From Chloroflexota bacterium (GTDB taxonomy: Bacteria; Chloroflexota; Anaerolineae; Caldilineales; Caldilineaceae), in contig QEUW01000312.1 of the NCBI GenBank assembly GCA_003577005.1, positions 1-9,750 on the forward strand: a stretch of DNA of 9,750 nucleotides. Direction: 5' to 3'. This document shows, in pieces, positions 1 through 7,141 of this stretch. The number at the start of each line of letters is the position of its first letter. Within the stretch, counting starts at the first letter, position 1. The notes under the pieces were generated by a model, which saw only the letters and a list, made by a program, of their open reading frames with translations, did no database searches and was not told the DNA's origin. The position numbers were made by a program, and so were the translations under genes.

Positions 1-67
1 CGAATTGACTGCTGTCTTATCACTCTTTAATTGTTAATGTGCCCCCCTGACTTTCGCCAGGCCCTCT

Positions 68-96
68 ACTATACCAAAACCCCCACCACCCGTCAA
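68..96 (-). promoter_or_regulatory. Sigma70-like promoter P1, leftward
   Basis: On the minus strand, TTGACG (91-96) and TATAGT (68-73) are separated by 17 bp, close to the consensus. Transcription would start near position 61 and leave the window at the left end. The bases just upstream of the -35 (TTACTTGAC) are shared with P2, which suggests the two are related by duplication. Confidence 0.55.
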
Positions 97-187
97 GTAA
101 TCTCATTTACTTTTGTCGCCAACCTCGCTTGCCTGCCTCATCGGCTGGCTCGCCCGGTTGCCTACTTGATTGGCGGCAGGACTATAC

Positions 188-215
188 AGTATACCACATC
201 CCGCTAGTCTGTCAA
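188..215 (-). promoter_or_regulatory. Sigma70-like promoter P2, leftward
   Basis: On the minus strand a perfect -35 TTGACA (210-215) and a five-of-six -10 TATACT (188-193) are separated by 16 bp. The start would be near 181. The TTTACTTGAC context matches P1, about 120 bp away. Confidence 0.6.
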
Positions 216-396
216 GTAAAGACCCTTACAGTTCCTCCCTCAACTCGCGACCTCTTACCACTGGCTGGTTGCCCCACGCTTTTGTGCATGCACCGCTAGC
301 AGGACTTCCCAGTCTAACACACTCGCCGCTTGGCGTCAAATTCCCGATTACCGGTTTCGCACTTGTACCCCAGACCTTCGCCAGGCACAAGCGCTG

Positions 397-425
397 AGTT
401 TAGCAGACACTCACAGCCTTGTCAA
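397..425 (-). promoter_or_regulatory. Sigma70-like promoter P3 next to a palindromic operator
   Basis: On the minus strand a perfect -35 TTGACA (420-425) lies 17 bp from TAAACT (397-402), a four-of-six -10. The estimated start is near 390. A 16-bp palindrome lies 7 bp upstream of the -35, centred about 50 bp before the start. The early transcribed sequence GCCTGGCGAAGGTC recurs with one change downstream of P1. Confidence 0.45.
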
Positions 426-432
426 ATCTGGT

Positions 433-448
433 TGTGAAAATTTTCACA
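433..448. promoter_or_regulatory. Perfect 16-bp palindrome of CRP/FNR operator type
   Basis: TGTGAAAATTTTCACA is a perfect inverted repeat and fits the TGTGA-N6-TCACA core recognised by CRP-type regulators. Adding the outer GG/CC gives near-symmetry over 431-450. It sits immediately upstream of the P3 -35, a place suited to an activator. The regulator is not in the window, and other dimeric helix-turn-helix families could also bind such a site. Confidence 0.5.
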
Positions 449-537
449 CCAGCTCTGGCCGGACTAGCTGCCGCCCCCTTTGCATTCGGTTTTGCCACCG
501 CCTGGAGTTGTTAAACGTACACCTGAAGTAAGTTCCA

Positions 538-566
538 ATCTTACTAAATTTGTGGACCCCTGTCAA
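538..566 (-). promoter_or_regulatory. Possible sigma70-like promoter P4, leftward
   Basis: On the minus strand TTGACA (561-566) and TAAGAT (538-543, four of six) are separated by 17 bp. The GATTTGACA context resembles P3. It begins just beyond the AttH-like stop codon. A further TTGACA at 586-591 has no convincing -10. Confidence 0.35.
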
Positions 567-600
567 ATCAGGGTTCGCGCAAATCTGTCAATTGTGGACT

Positions 601-1791
601 TCAGCGGTGGTAGCCGCCGGCTACATCGCTGTAGCCAGTGAGTTCGACGTAGCCAACACCACCCACCTTCTGGTCCGCCACTTGCGCCTGAACGCGAGTG
701 GCTCCTTCGTAGTAGATAAACGTCACATCCATTTCCTGGTCCGCAACGAGCGGTTCGATCATGAGTTCAATCTCGTGAGCCGGAAAGAGTACCCGCCAAC
801 CGGCGGGGTACGTGATACCCGTGCGTGGGCTCCTCCACTCTCCGAGCGCGTGTAATTCGAAATCTGCTTCTTCCAATTTGAACTGGCGCCCATCGGGCAA
901 AGCCAGCGTTCCCGCGTACACGCTCCGCTCGTCGCCCAAACCGTTGTGGAATTCGCCAAACATAAACACGATACCGTTCTCCAACTGGACGGCAAACCAA
1001 TCCCAGCCTTTGGTGTCGCCACTCAGAAAGCTGGTGCCAAACTCGTGGTCCATCCAACTGACACCCGTAACGTTGTGCCGTTCGCCGGCTATCGTCAATT
1101 CGCCGGTGGTCTCCAATTGCACCAGGCTGTAGTAGTAGTTGGCGTTGCCCGGCTCTGGACCCTTCTGGCTCAAGCCAGCGTCACCGTGTAAGAGCGGGGG
1201 CCGTGTCTCGCGCAATGTCAGATGGAGTGCAACAGGACCCTCGTCGTGCTGGGTGGTGGCCGTCAGCTCATAAGTGCCAGGCCCCGTTTGGCGGGCGGTC
1301 CAATCCTCAAGCCAGACACCAAAAGATGGTTCGCCCTGAGCGCCGGCCAGCCCACCTGCGCCGCGGCTAAACCGTTCGAAGCTCAGATGGCGACCCGCCG
1401 GAACGCTGGTGACAGCAAAGTGCGCCATGTAGAGTTGATTGGTTGCCAACTCCGAATCGCGCTGTGGCACCTCTGCCGCCAACGAACTGCGGAAGAAGGT
1501 CAATTGGTATCCGTAGCGACGTCCCTGGTCGTCGGTCAAGTTGCCGATAAAGTACCACCACTCAGTGCGGTATTCTGGATGCGGGCCATGGTCGCGTGGG
1601 AAAGTCAGCGGTATTGGTGCCATAGCCAGGGCAAAATCCCCTTGGCCGCGACTCAAGGCTTCTACGACGCTGGCGCTCGCCACACGCCGGGTAGGGCTAG
1701 CGCAGCCAACGAGAACCAGCAGAATACAGACCAACGCCAGCAAGGACAGGAGAAGATGTTTTGACGTAAGAACAGCACGAATTTTCCACAT
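601..1791 (-). CDS. AttH/CrtC-like lipocalin-fold lipoprotein
   Basis: Probable membrane-anchored member of the AttH / carotenoid 1,2-hydratase (CrtC) family, two lipocalin-like beta-barrels in tandem. Residues 1-30 form a lipoprotein signal with a charged start, a Leu-rich core and lipobox LVGC (Cys30). The hallmark FPRDHGPHPEYRTEWWY lies at about 64-80. A YYYS segment follows at about 219-222, then SWMDHEFG at 245-252 with a Trp-rich strand after it, and a closing YVELTGY at 381-387. Length (396 residues) fits the family. The only Met start has no Shine-Dalgarno; a -10 box ends 7 bp upstream, so the message may be leaderless. Family members are often annotated as hydrolases or hydratases acting on lipids or carotenoids. 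No carotenoid gene lies nearby, so the substrate is unknown. Confidence 0.87.
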   Translation of the reverse strand: MWKIRAVLTSKHLLLSLLALVCILLVLVGCASPTRRVASASVVEALSRGQGDFALAMAPIPLTFPRDHGPHPEYRTEWWYFIGNLTDDQGRRYGYQLTFFRSSLAAEVPQRDSELATNQLYMAHFAVTSVPAGRHLSFERFSRGAGGLAGAQGEPSFGVWLEDWTARQTGPGTYELTATTQHDEGPVALHLTLRETRPPLLHGDAGLSQKGPEPGNANYYYSLVQLETTGELTIAGERHNVTGVSWMDHEFGTSFLSGDTKGWDWFAVQLENGIVFMFGEFHNGLGDERSVYAGTLALPDGRQFKLEEADFELHALGEWRSPRTGITYPAGWRVLFPAHEIELMIEPLVADQEMDVTFIYYEGATRVQAQVADQKVGGVGYVELTGYSDVAGGYHR

Positions 1792-1798
1792 GCCGTTT

Positions 1799-1827
1799 AG
1801 TATAGGTGGAACTCCAAGGGGTGTCTG
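1799..1827 (-). promoter_or_regulatory. Promoter of the AttH-like gene, probably leaderless
   Basis: On the minus strand TATACT (1799-1804) is preceded, 17 bp upstream, by CAGACA (1822-1827, four of six to TTGACA). Only seven bases separate the -10 from the ATG at 1791, so transcription should begin at or next to the start codon. This matches the absence of a Shine-Dalgarno sequence. Confidence 0.5.
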
Positions 1828-1949
1828 TCAGTGGGTGTCCGATTTCCACAGTTGGTTTCCGTTCGGTTGTATTCCGTTATTCCACTAGCAGGATAAACCA
1901 CAAGTAGCGGTAAACGGTTGTAGTAAACGCCCCTAACGACAGAGCACAA

Positions 1950-2600
1950 TTATCTTGAGGCTGCAAAGTGAATTCTGGTTTCCCGATCACCTTCAGGCAC
2001 GATTGTAACGTTGACCACTCTTGCCCCATTTTGAAAGAGATAGGCGATCTGATCATGAGCCTGGTCATCACCCTGGTCAGTGGCCTGGCCCGTGGCGGGG
2101 CCGACTTTGGTAACCAATGTGTAGCCGCCGCCAAGCATGCTTTGCTCAACAAAGCGTGCTGCTTCATCCAGGGTGTAAGGTGTGATCGCCACCAGCACGT
2201 TTGCGCCGACGATAGCTTCTACCGTCGAACCCGTCGGCAGCAGTATGTCGAAGCCCACAAACCGTCCTAGTTCTACTCTGGCCGGGTCACTGGCTGCCGT
2301 CTCTCCGGGCGTCTCCGCAGATGGGGGCGAGGCGGTGACGGGCATCTCCTTCTGCAACTGCTCTCCTTGCTTAAGACTCAGGATGAATTGCTCAGCGGGG
2401 AGATCCCTTGTAAAGGTACCTTCAATCGTTGCTTCAAGGGTCGATATCCGCATCGGTGTGGCGCTTAGAGGGGCGGGCATTGCTTGATCTACTGCTACCG
2501 GCGTAGCTTCCCCCCTAGAGGAACAGTCTGTTGCAACTACTAAAATTGCCAACACTGCATAAATAAATATGTTTCTTACAATCATTTTTCGTACGATCAT
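1950..2600 (-). CDS. Secreted or lipoprotein-like protein of unknown function
   Basis: No family recognised. An upstream in-frame ATG exists at 2613-2615, but the ATG at 2598-2600 is preferred because GAGGA lies four bases before it; this gives 216 residues. The N-terminus has basic residues and a hydrophobic stretch (about 11-24) ending in ATDC (Cys26). Asp directly before Cys is unusual for signal peptidase II, so lipid attachment is uncertain. A Pro/Ala/Thr/Ser-rich low-complexity middle (about 30-110) leads to a compact C-terminal part containing GFDILLPTGS and DEAARFVEQSML. Near the C-terminus, four units of the pattern (A/G)-x-(D/G)-Q come from an exact 12-bp DNA period. The protein probably faces the cell exterior. 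It lies 158 bp upstream of the AttH-like gene on the same strand, but that gene has its own promoter. Confidence 0.72.
   Translation of the reverse strand: MIVRKMIVRNIFIYAVLAILVVATDCSSRGEATPVAVDQAMPAPLSATPMRISTLEATIEGTFTRDLPAEQFILSLKQGEQLQKEMPVTASPPSAETPGETAASDPARVELGRFVGFDILLPTGSTVEAIVGANVLVAITPYTLDEAARFVEQSMLGGGYTLVTKVGPATGQATDQGDDQAHDQIAYLFQNGARVVNVTIVPEGDRETRIHFAASR
2049..2096. repeat. 12-bp tandem minisatellite inside a coding sequence
   Basis: Four consecutive 12-bp units, reading CTGATCATGAGC, CTGGTCATCACC, CTGGTCAGTGGC and CTGGCCCGTGGC on the plus strand, keep perfect phase. As 12 is a multiple of 3, they add tetrapeptides (AHDQ, GDDQ, ATDQ, ATGQ) to the leftward unknown protein without breaking its frame. 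Confidence 0.85.
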
Positions 2601-3061
2601 CCGTTCCTCTGGCATCTATCGTCGCACAGGGGGACGCTTGCCGGTCGTCATCCAACACAGTGTCAACCCGCCTGGACCGCCGCCCGCATCTCAAACAGAC
2701 AATTCATGCAGTTCGTAAGGTTGTCTCACTGTATATATCGTTAAAAGAGCTGTATTCCTGCGCCCAAACGACAATTTTCGATAGATCAGTCATCCACCAA
2801 ACGTATGAGATTCATCGTTCAGACGGACGACATCCGTCGCAGAAGGGTCGGGTACTTACTCAACAGGAGCGTGTGGTTTCAGATAGAGCTTACGAAAGCG
2901 GGGGGTGTATCAGATGGGCAGGTGCCCTATTAGCACCCGCGCCAACAGAGCAGATAAGGGCTAACGAAGCTTCTCGCTGAGGATCAACGAGTACCCCCGC
3001 CGCCCTTGACCGCGCTATCAATACCGCGTACGCCAACTCAAATTTTTGAGTCGAAGTCGGT
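2601..3061. other. Gene-free stretch between unknown gene and RraA-like gene
   Basis: About 460 bp without a supportable gene. A GTG-initiated frame on the plus strand (2660-2980) lacks a ribosome binding site and resembles nothing. Small inverted repeats occur at 2822-2838 (GACGGA/TCCGTC), 2916-2927 (GGGCA/TGCCC) and 3036-3051. A minus-strand TTGACA at 2661-2666 lacks a good -10 at 16-18 bp, so the promoter of the unknown gene was not located. Confidence 0.5.
3036..3051. terminator. Short inverted repeat just past the RraA-like gene
   Basis: ACTCAAA and TTTGAGT form a 7-bp perfect inverted repeat around two bases, starting about 10 bp beyond the RraA-like stop codon. It could end the leftward transcript, but the stem is AT-rich and no T-run follows on the minus strand. 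An operator role is also possible. Confidence 0.25.
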
Positions 3062-3799
3062 TTAGCCTGCCTGTGTCTTGCGCCAGGCTTCGTATTCCGC
3101 GCGTGCCTCTTCAGAAAGCGGATAGTACTTACGCAGGTCACCACCCTGCGCAAGTTTCATGCGTGAGAAATCTTCCCATTCGGCATGTTCGCTCGCCTTG
3201 GCCAGCAACTGGGGCGCCAGGGCGATGGGTACGACTACCACGCCGTCGTCATCGGCTATGATAATGTCGCCGGGCATGACCAGTGTGTTGCCACAGGCGA
3301 CCGGTACATTGACAGCAAAAGGGAAGATATTGGTCTGGGTGTGGAAATTGGGGGTTACGCCTCGCAACCAGAGACCTAATCCCAACTCCTTAGCATGGGG
3401 ATAATCGCGGATACAGCCGTCGATGACGACACCCAGCCCACCACGGCCTTTGAAAAAGGTGAGCATCATCTCACCAAAGACCCCGCTGCTCATGTCGCCG
3501 CGCGCATCCACCACGACAATATCGCCCGGCTGCGTGTGGTAGAGGACGTGGCGGTGCAGTTGCTTTTCGGGGTCAGCGTACTCATCTACCCGGTACTGAT
3601 CTTCCCGTTTGGGCATAAACTGGAGCGTCAGCGCTGGCCCAACGACGCTTTTACCTGGCGTCCAGGCTACTGGCCCCTTGAGGAATGGGTCGCGAATCCC
3701 CAGCCGGCTCAGTTCGCCGCTGGCGGTTGCGCTGCCGATGTGGGCGAGTCCCTCGATCAACTCTTTGGATGGGCGCTCGATGTCGGGTGTCTGGATCAT
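3062..3799 (-). CDS. RraA / HMG-aldolase family protein
   Basis: A 245-residue member of the RraA-like fold family, which includes 4-hydroxy-4-methyl-2-oxoglutarate aldolases, oxaloacetate decarboxylases and the RNase E inhibitor RraA. Visible family signatures are GPALTL (about 54-59), GDIVVVDARGDMSSGVFGE (about 92-110), the CIRDYP motif with the Arg131-Asp132 pair expected to bind substrate and metal, and GDIIIADDDGVVVVP in the C-terminal part. It is longer than RNA-regulatory RraA (about 160 residues) and carries an acidic/basic insertion around residues 62-83, so a metal-dependent aldolase or decarboxylase for an oxo-acid is more likely than RNase control. AAAGGA stands about seven bases before the ATG. 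It lies 49 bp downstream of the FAD dehydrogenase on the same strand, so the two are probably one operon. Exact substrate unknown. Confidence 0.92.
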   Translation of the reverse strand: MIQTPDIERPSKELIEGLAHIGSATASGELSRLGIRDPFLKGPVAWTPGKSVVGPALTLQFMPKREDQYRVDEYADPEKQLHRHVLYHTQPGDIVVVDARGDMSSGVFGEMMLTFFKGRGGLGVVIDGCIRDYPHAKELGLGLWLRGVTPNFHTQTNIFPFAVNVPVACGNTLVMPGDIIIADDDGVVVVPIALAPQLLAKASEHAEWEDFSRMKLAQGGDLRKYYPLSEEARAEYEAWRKTQAG

Positions 3800-3848
3800 G
3801 GTCTATTCCTTTGTGCTTGTGCGGTTGTGAGAATTTAACAGCAATATG

Positions 3849-6800
3849 TTACGCCAGCGCTGCGGCCAACGCCTCGGCCAGATGCATGGCATGACGCTCG
3901 GTAAAATGGGCGATCTGGTGGCGACAACTGGTGCCACTGGCGACAATGATCGTCTCGGGTGTAGCCGCACGCACCGCAGGAAAGAGACGATCTTCGCCAA
4001 TAGCGCGGCTGATCTCATAGTGGCTGATCTCATAGCCGAAGTCGCCGGCCATGCCACAACAGCCGCTGGGAATCACCTCGACCTCGTAACCGGCCAGCCG
4101 CAACGCGGCGACGCTGGACTCGTTGCCCACCAGCGCCTTGTGGTGGCAGTGACCGTGGAGCAGCGCTTTGCCCGGCTGGGGGCGCCACTGCGGAGCAAAG
4201 CGGCCAGCCTCGGCCTCGCGCACAATGAACTCCTCAAAGGTGAATGCATTGGCGGCGAGGATACGCGCTCGCTTTGTGTCGCTCGCCAGGGTCAGATACT
4301 CGTCGCGCAGGGTCAGAATACAACTCGGCTCGACCCCCACGATTGGCACACCCTGATTGGCAAAGGGCGCCAGCAACGCCACATTATGGTCAGCCCCCGC
4401 CCTGGCCTTATCCGCCTGGCCCCCGGTGATCAGTGGCCGGCCACAACACGCTCTGCCGGCAGCCAGTTGCACCTGGTAGCCGGCGGCCTCCAGCACGCGC
4501 ACTGCGGCCATCCCAATATCACGTTCATTGTAGTTGGTCCACGTGTCGTGAAATAGAATCACCGACCTCGCGCGTTCTGCGCTCTGCGCTCCGTATCCCT
4601 CATTCTGCGTTCTGTGCTCCCCGAACCACATTTCAAAGCTCTTCGTGCCGTAGAAGGGCAGGCTGCGCGCCGGATGGATGCCAATCCGGGCTAGAATGGC
4701 CTTGGCTGGCGGGCTCCGCAACACCCAGTTGAAAAGGGGCGCAAATTGGGGCGCCGTCTTGTAAAAGAGCGCGTTGAGCGTCGGCAACATCCCCATCAGG
4801 CGGTTGAAGAGCGGCAACCCGTTGCGCCGATAATAATGAACGAGAAATTCAGCCTTGATCTTTGCCAGATCCACCGCCGAAGGACACTCGCTTTTACAGG
4901 CCTTGCAGCCCAAACAGAGGTCCATTACACCGTACATTTCCTCACTGTAAAGCTCATCGTGGGGGATGCGACCGGCGAGGGCGTTACGCAGCGCATTGGC
5001 GCGGGCGCGCGTGGTATCGTGTTCGTCCCGTGTCGCCATGTAACTCGGGCACATGGTGCCGGCGCCCAGTTTGCGACAAACACCGGCGCCATTGCACATT
5101 TCGATAGCCTCAGCAAAACCCTGGTCGCCGCGCCAGTCGAAGACCGTCTCCAGTGCAATCGTCTGATAGCCCGGCCCCATGCGCAGATTCTCGGTGAGCG
5201 GCGGCGCATCGACAATCTTGCCGGGGTTCATGAGGTTGTGCGGGTCAAAAGCAGCCTTGACCTCGCGCAACGCCTCGTAGAGAACCGGCCCAAAGAGCTT
5301 GGGATTGTGGGCGCTTCGCACCAGACCATCGCCATGTTCGCCGCTCATGGCGCCACTATATTTGAGACAGAGGTCGGTGGCAAAGTCGCCCACGATCTGC
5401 AACGTGTGGATATCTTTGGCGCTCTTCATGTTGAGCAACGGCCGCACGTGCAGACAGCCGGCCGAGGCGTGGGCGTAGACGGCCACTTCGGCTATATCAT
5501 TCTTGACCATGCAAAAATCGAGAATCTCGCCCAGATAATCGGCCAACCGTTCGGGGGGGACGCTCACATCCTCGATGCCGGTGATGGGTTTATGGTCGCC
5601 ACGACGGCTCATGAGGAGATTCAAACCGGCCTTACGCACCGTCCACACATCGGCAACGCGGGCGGGGTCGAGGATGCGGAGGATAGCGCCCCGGTAGCCG
5701 CTGTTGCGCAGATGGTGCTCCAAATGGTCAATCTTGCCATCCAACTCTTTTTCGGATTCGCCATAGAATTCTGTCAGCAACACTGCCGCTGGGTCGCCTT
5801 CGACAAAGTGGATCTTTTTGGCCCACTGAGGCTGCGCGCGGGCCAGGTCGAGCATCTGTTTGTCCATCAACTCTGATGCGCTGGGCCCGGTTTCGAGGAT
5901 GGTTGGCACAGCAGCGCAGGCGTCGATCACATGGTCGAAGTGGACAACGACCAGCGCAGTGCGCGCCGGCTTGGGGACCAGCTTCAGCGTGATCTCGGTC
6001 ATGACCGCCAGCGTTCCTTCGCTACCGGTCAACAACTGCGCCACGTTGAAGTGGTCGATCAGCGCCGGGTCGGCGGCAGAAGGGCGGAAGCGGCTGTCGT
6101 AGCTCAGACGGCTGCGCTCGCCCGCCGGGAGTAGCGCAGCGGCCAGCCGGTCGAGATTATAGCCCGAGGCGCGCCGCCAATGTTTAGGCCAACGGGTGAG
6201 GATTTCGGGCAACGCACGCTCGATAATATGCGGGAGCTCGCGATAGATACGGCCCTCTAGCGTATCACTGCGGGCGTAGGCGGCCAGACTTCCCGGCTCC
6301 ACCGGGCCAAAGCGAGCCAACGAGCCATCGGCCAGGACCGTAGAGGCGGCCACGACATTATCGGCCATCATGCCATAGAGGATGCTATGGCTGCCGGTGG
6401 CGTTGTTGCCGACGCTGCCGCCGATGCTGGCTCGGTCGGCGCTGGCCGGGTCTGGCCCTAACATCAGGTTGTGGCGCGCCAGGTGACGGTTGAGCACGGC
6501 CACGCTGATCCCCGGCTGGGTAGTGACGGTGCGCGCTTCGGCATCGACTGCCACAATCTGGTCCATGTATTTGCTAAAATCGAGAACCAGGGCGGCGCCC
6601 ACGGCCTGACCGGCCAGCGAACTACCGCTGCCGCGCGGCAGGATCGGGACGTTGTGCTGTGCGGCGATCTCCACCGCAGCCTGGACATCATCGGCATTGC
6701 CGGGGACGACCACGCCGACGGGCATGATCTGGTAGAGGCTGGCGTCAGTGCTGTAGAGCATCCGGGTGTAACGGTCGAAACGAACCTCGCCCTGCACCCG

Positions 6801-6899
6801 CCGACGCAGCAGATCGACCAGATCGTGACTGGCACCGGCCACCCGCCGCTCTTCTGATTTTGTCTGGCTTGGTTTGGGGGCTACGACATGTTGAGACAT
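3849..6899 (-). CDS. FAD/4Fe-4S D-2-hydroxyacid dehydrogenase, YdiJ/GlcD-GlcF fusion type
   Basis: Large (1016 residues) fusion flavoenzyme that oxidises a D-2-hydroxy acid to the 2-oxo acid and passes electrons through iron-sulfur clusters, probably to the quinone pool. The N-terminal FAD_binding_4 domain shows PRGSGSSLAGQ (88-98) and GPDP..IGGSVGNNATGS (148-170). The FAD-oxidase C-terminal domain follows, to about 550. Iron-sulfur ligands are Cys602, Cys608 and the MCPS of Cys617, then C662xxC665xxC668xxxC672P. Two CCG domains carry Cys818-Cys819-Gly and Cys947-Cys948-Gly, with HGHCHH at 915-920. Length and order match E. coli YdiJ (D-2-hydroxyglutarate dehydrogenase) and bacterial D-lactate/glycolate dehydrogenases. 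AAAGG lies about six bases before the ATG. It diverges from uxaC and precedes the RraA-like gene. Substrate not settled; a sugar-derived hydroxy acid is inferred from context. Residues about 760-777 are a repeat-derived linker. Confidence 0.95.
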   Translation of the reverse strand: MSQHVVAPKPSQTKSEERRVAGASHDLVDLLRRRVQGEVRFDRYTRMLYSTDASLYQIMPVGVVVPGNADDVQAAVEIAAQHNVPILPRGSGSSLAGQAVGAALVLDFSKYMDQIVAVDAEARTVTTQPGISVAVLNRHLARHNLMLGPDPASADRASIGGSVGNNATGSHSILYGMMADNVVAASTVLADGSLARFGPVEPGSLAAYARSDTLEGRIYRELPHIIERALPEILTRWPKHWRRASGYNLDRLAAALLPAGERSRLSYDSRFRPSAADPALIDHFNVAQLLTGSEGTLAVMTEITLKLVPKPARTALVVVHFDHVIDACAAVPTILETGPSASELMDKQMLDLARAQPQWAKKIHFVEGDPAAVLLTEFYGESEKELDGKIDHLEHHLRNSGYRGAILRILDPARVADVWTVRKAGLNLLMSRRGDHKPITGIEDVSVPPERLADYLGEILDFCMVKNDIAEVAVYAHASAGCLHVRPLLNMKSAKDIHTLQIVGDFATDLCLKYSGAMSGEHGDGLVRSAHNPKLFGPVLYEALREVKAAFDPHNLMNPGKIVDAPPLTENLRMGPGYQTIALETVFDWRGDQGFAEAIEMCNGAGVCRKLGAGTMCPSYMATRDEHDTTRARANALRNALAGRIPHDELYSEEMYGVMDLCLGCKACKSECPSAVDLAKIKAEFLVHYYRRNGLPLFNRLMGMLPTLNALFYKTAPQFAPLFNWVLRSPPAKAILARIGIHPARSLPFYGTKSFEMWFGEHRTQNEGYGAQSAERARSVILFHDTWTNYNERDIGMAAVRVLEAAGYQVQLAAGRACCGRPLITGGQADKARAGADHNVALLAPFANQGVPIVGVEPSCILTLRDEYLTLASDTKRARILAANAFTFEEFIVREAEAGRFAPQWRPQPGKALLHGHCHHKALVGNESSVAALRLAGYEVEVIPSGCCGMAGDFGYEISHYEISRAIGEDRLFPAVRAATPETIIVASGTSCRHQIAHFTERHAMHLAEALAAALA
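4571..4620. repeat. Degenerate CAGAACG-type simple repeat within a coding sequence
   Basis: On the minus strand the segment reads as drifting short units such as CACAGAACGCAGAA and GCGCAGAGCGCAGAACGC. Repeats of this flavour are usual in intergenic spacers. Here they stay in frame and encode a polar linker (about residues 760-777 of the FAD/Fe-S dehydrogenase) between the iron-sulfur region and the first CCG domain. Confidence 0.6.
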
Positions 6900-6926
6900 G
6901 CAACGCCTTTCACTCTTGCGCTTCGC

Positions 6927-6949
6927 TATTGTATCTATTGTATATTGTG
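6927..6949. promoter_or_regulatory. Three tandem TATTGT(A/G) motifs
   Basis: TATTGTA at 6927-6933, TATTGTA at 6936-6942 and TATTGTG at 6943-6949 lie in the leader of the leftward dehydrogenase gene. They could be a regulator binding array, or alternative minus-strand -10 boxes (TACAAT appears twice), though no -35 lies at the right distance. The regulator is unknown. Confidence 0.3.
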
Positions 6950-7012
6950 TAAATTGATAGTGACGGTTTCGACATGAAGCAGGTTGGGAACCGGGTTCTG
7001 GCTCTCTCTATC

Positions 7013-7040
7013 ACTTTACTCGCAAGCTGCTGCTTGTCAA
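7013..7040 (-). promoter_or_regulatory. Promoter of the dehydrogenase-RraA operon
   Basis: On the minus strand a perfect TTGACA (7035-7040) is separated by 16 bp from TAAAGT (7013-7018, four of six). The estimated start near 7006 leaves a leader of about 107 bases before the ATG, containing the TATTGT repeats. The palindrome TTGATCAA (7042-7049) adjoins the -35 and could be an operator. Confidence 0.45.
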
Positions 7041-7070
7041 ATTGATCAAAAGAGAAGCGAGGCTTTGCCA

Positions 7071-7099
7071 TTGACAAGCGATCCACTTTCCAGTACGCT
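7071..7099 (+). promoter_or_regulatory. Promoter of uxaC
   Basis: Perfect TTGACA (7071-7076), 17-bp spacer and a weak -10 TACGCT (7094-7099). The predicted start near 7106 gives a leader of about 36 bases. It stands back to back with the leftward dehydrogenase promoter, so a single regulator could govern both directions. Confidence 0.45.
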
Positions 7100-7141
7100 A
7101 CAGCACGCCACCAAACGACCAACAACCCAGAAGGAGGAATG

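Larger units (their letters stand above)
1..600. other. Gene-free regulatory region with leftward promoter motifs
   Basis: No credible coding sequence is present here. The only open frame of any length (170-397, plus strand) is proline- and serine-rich, lacks a ribosome binding site and resembles no family. The stretch lies downstream of the leftward AttH-like gene and holds at least four sigma70-like motifs that all read left. It is therefore most likely the upstream region of a gene starting left of the window. It also holds a 16-bp palindrome at 433-448 and a 14-bp near-identical direct repeat at 49-62 and 373-386. Confidence 0.6.

Noticed and set aside
170..397. 75-residue plus-strand frame in the left gene-free region
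   Set aside because: No ribosome binding site, low-complexity Pro/Ser/Leu composition, and it runs across the minus-strand promoter motifs P2 and the edge of P3.
558..573. Small CCCTG/CAGGG hairpin after the AttH-like gene as a terminator
   Set aside because: Only a five-pair stem with no T-run on the minus strand; it overlaps the P4 -35 box instead.
2660..2980. 106-residue plus-strand frame beginning with GTG
   Set aside because: No ribosome binding site and no recognisable domain; likely chance in a spacer.
4746..5876. 376-residue plus-strand frame antisense to the dehydrogenase
   Set aside because: Shadow of the minus-strand gene, whose domains, motifs and ribosome binding site are unmistakable.
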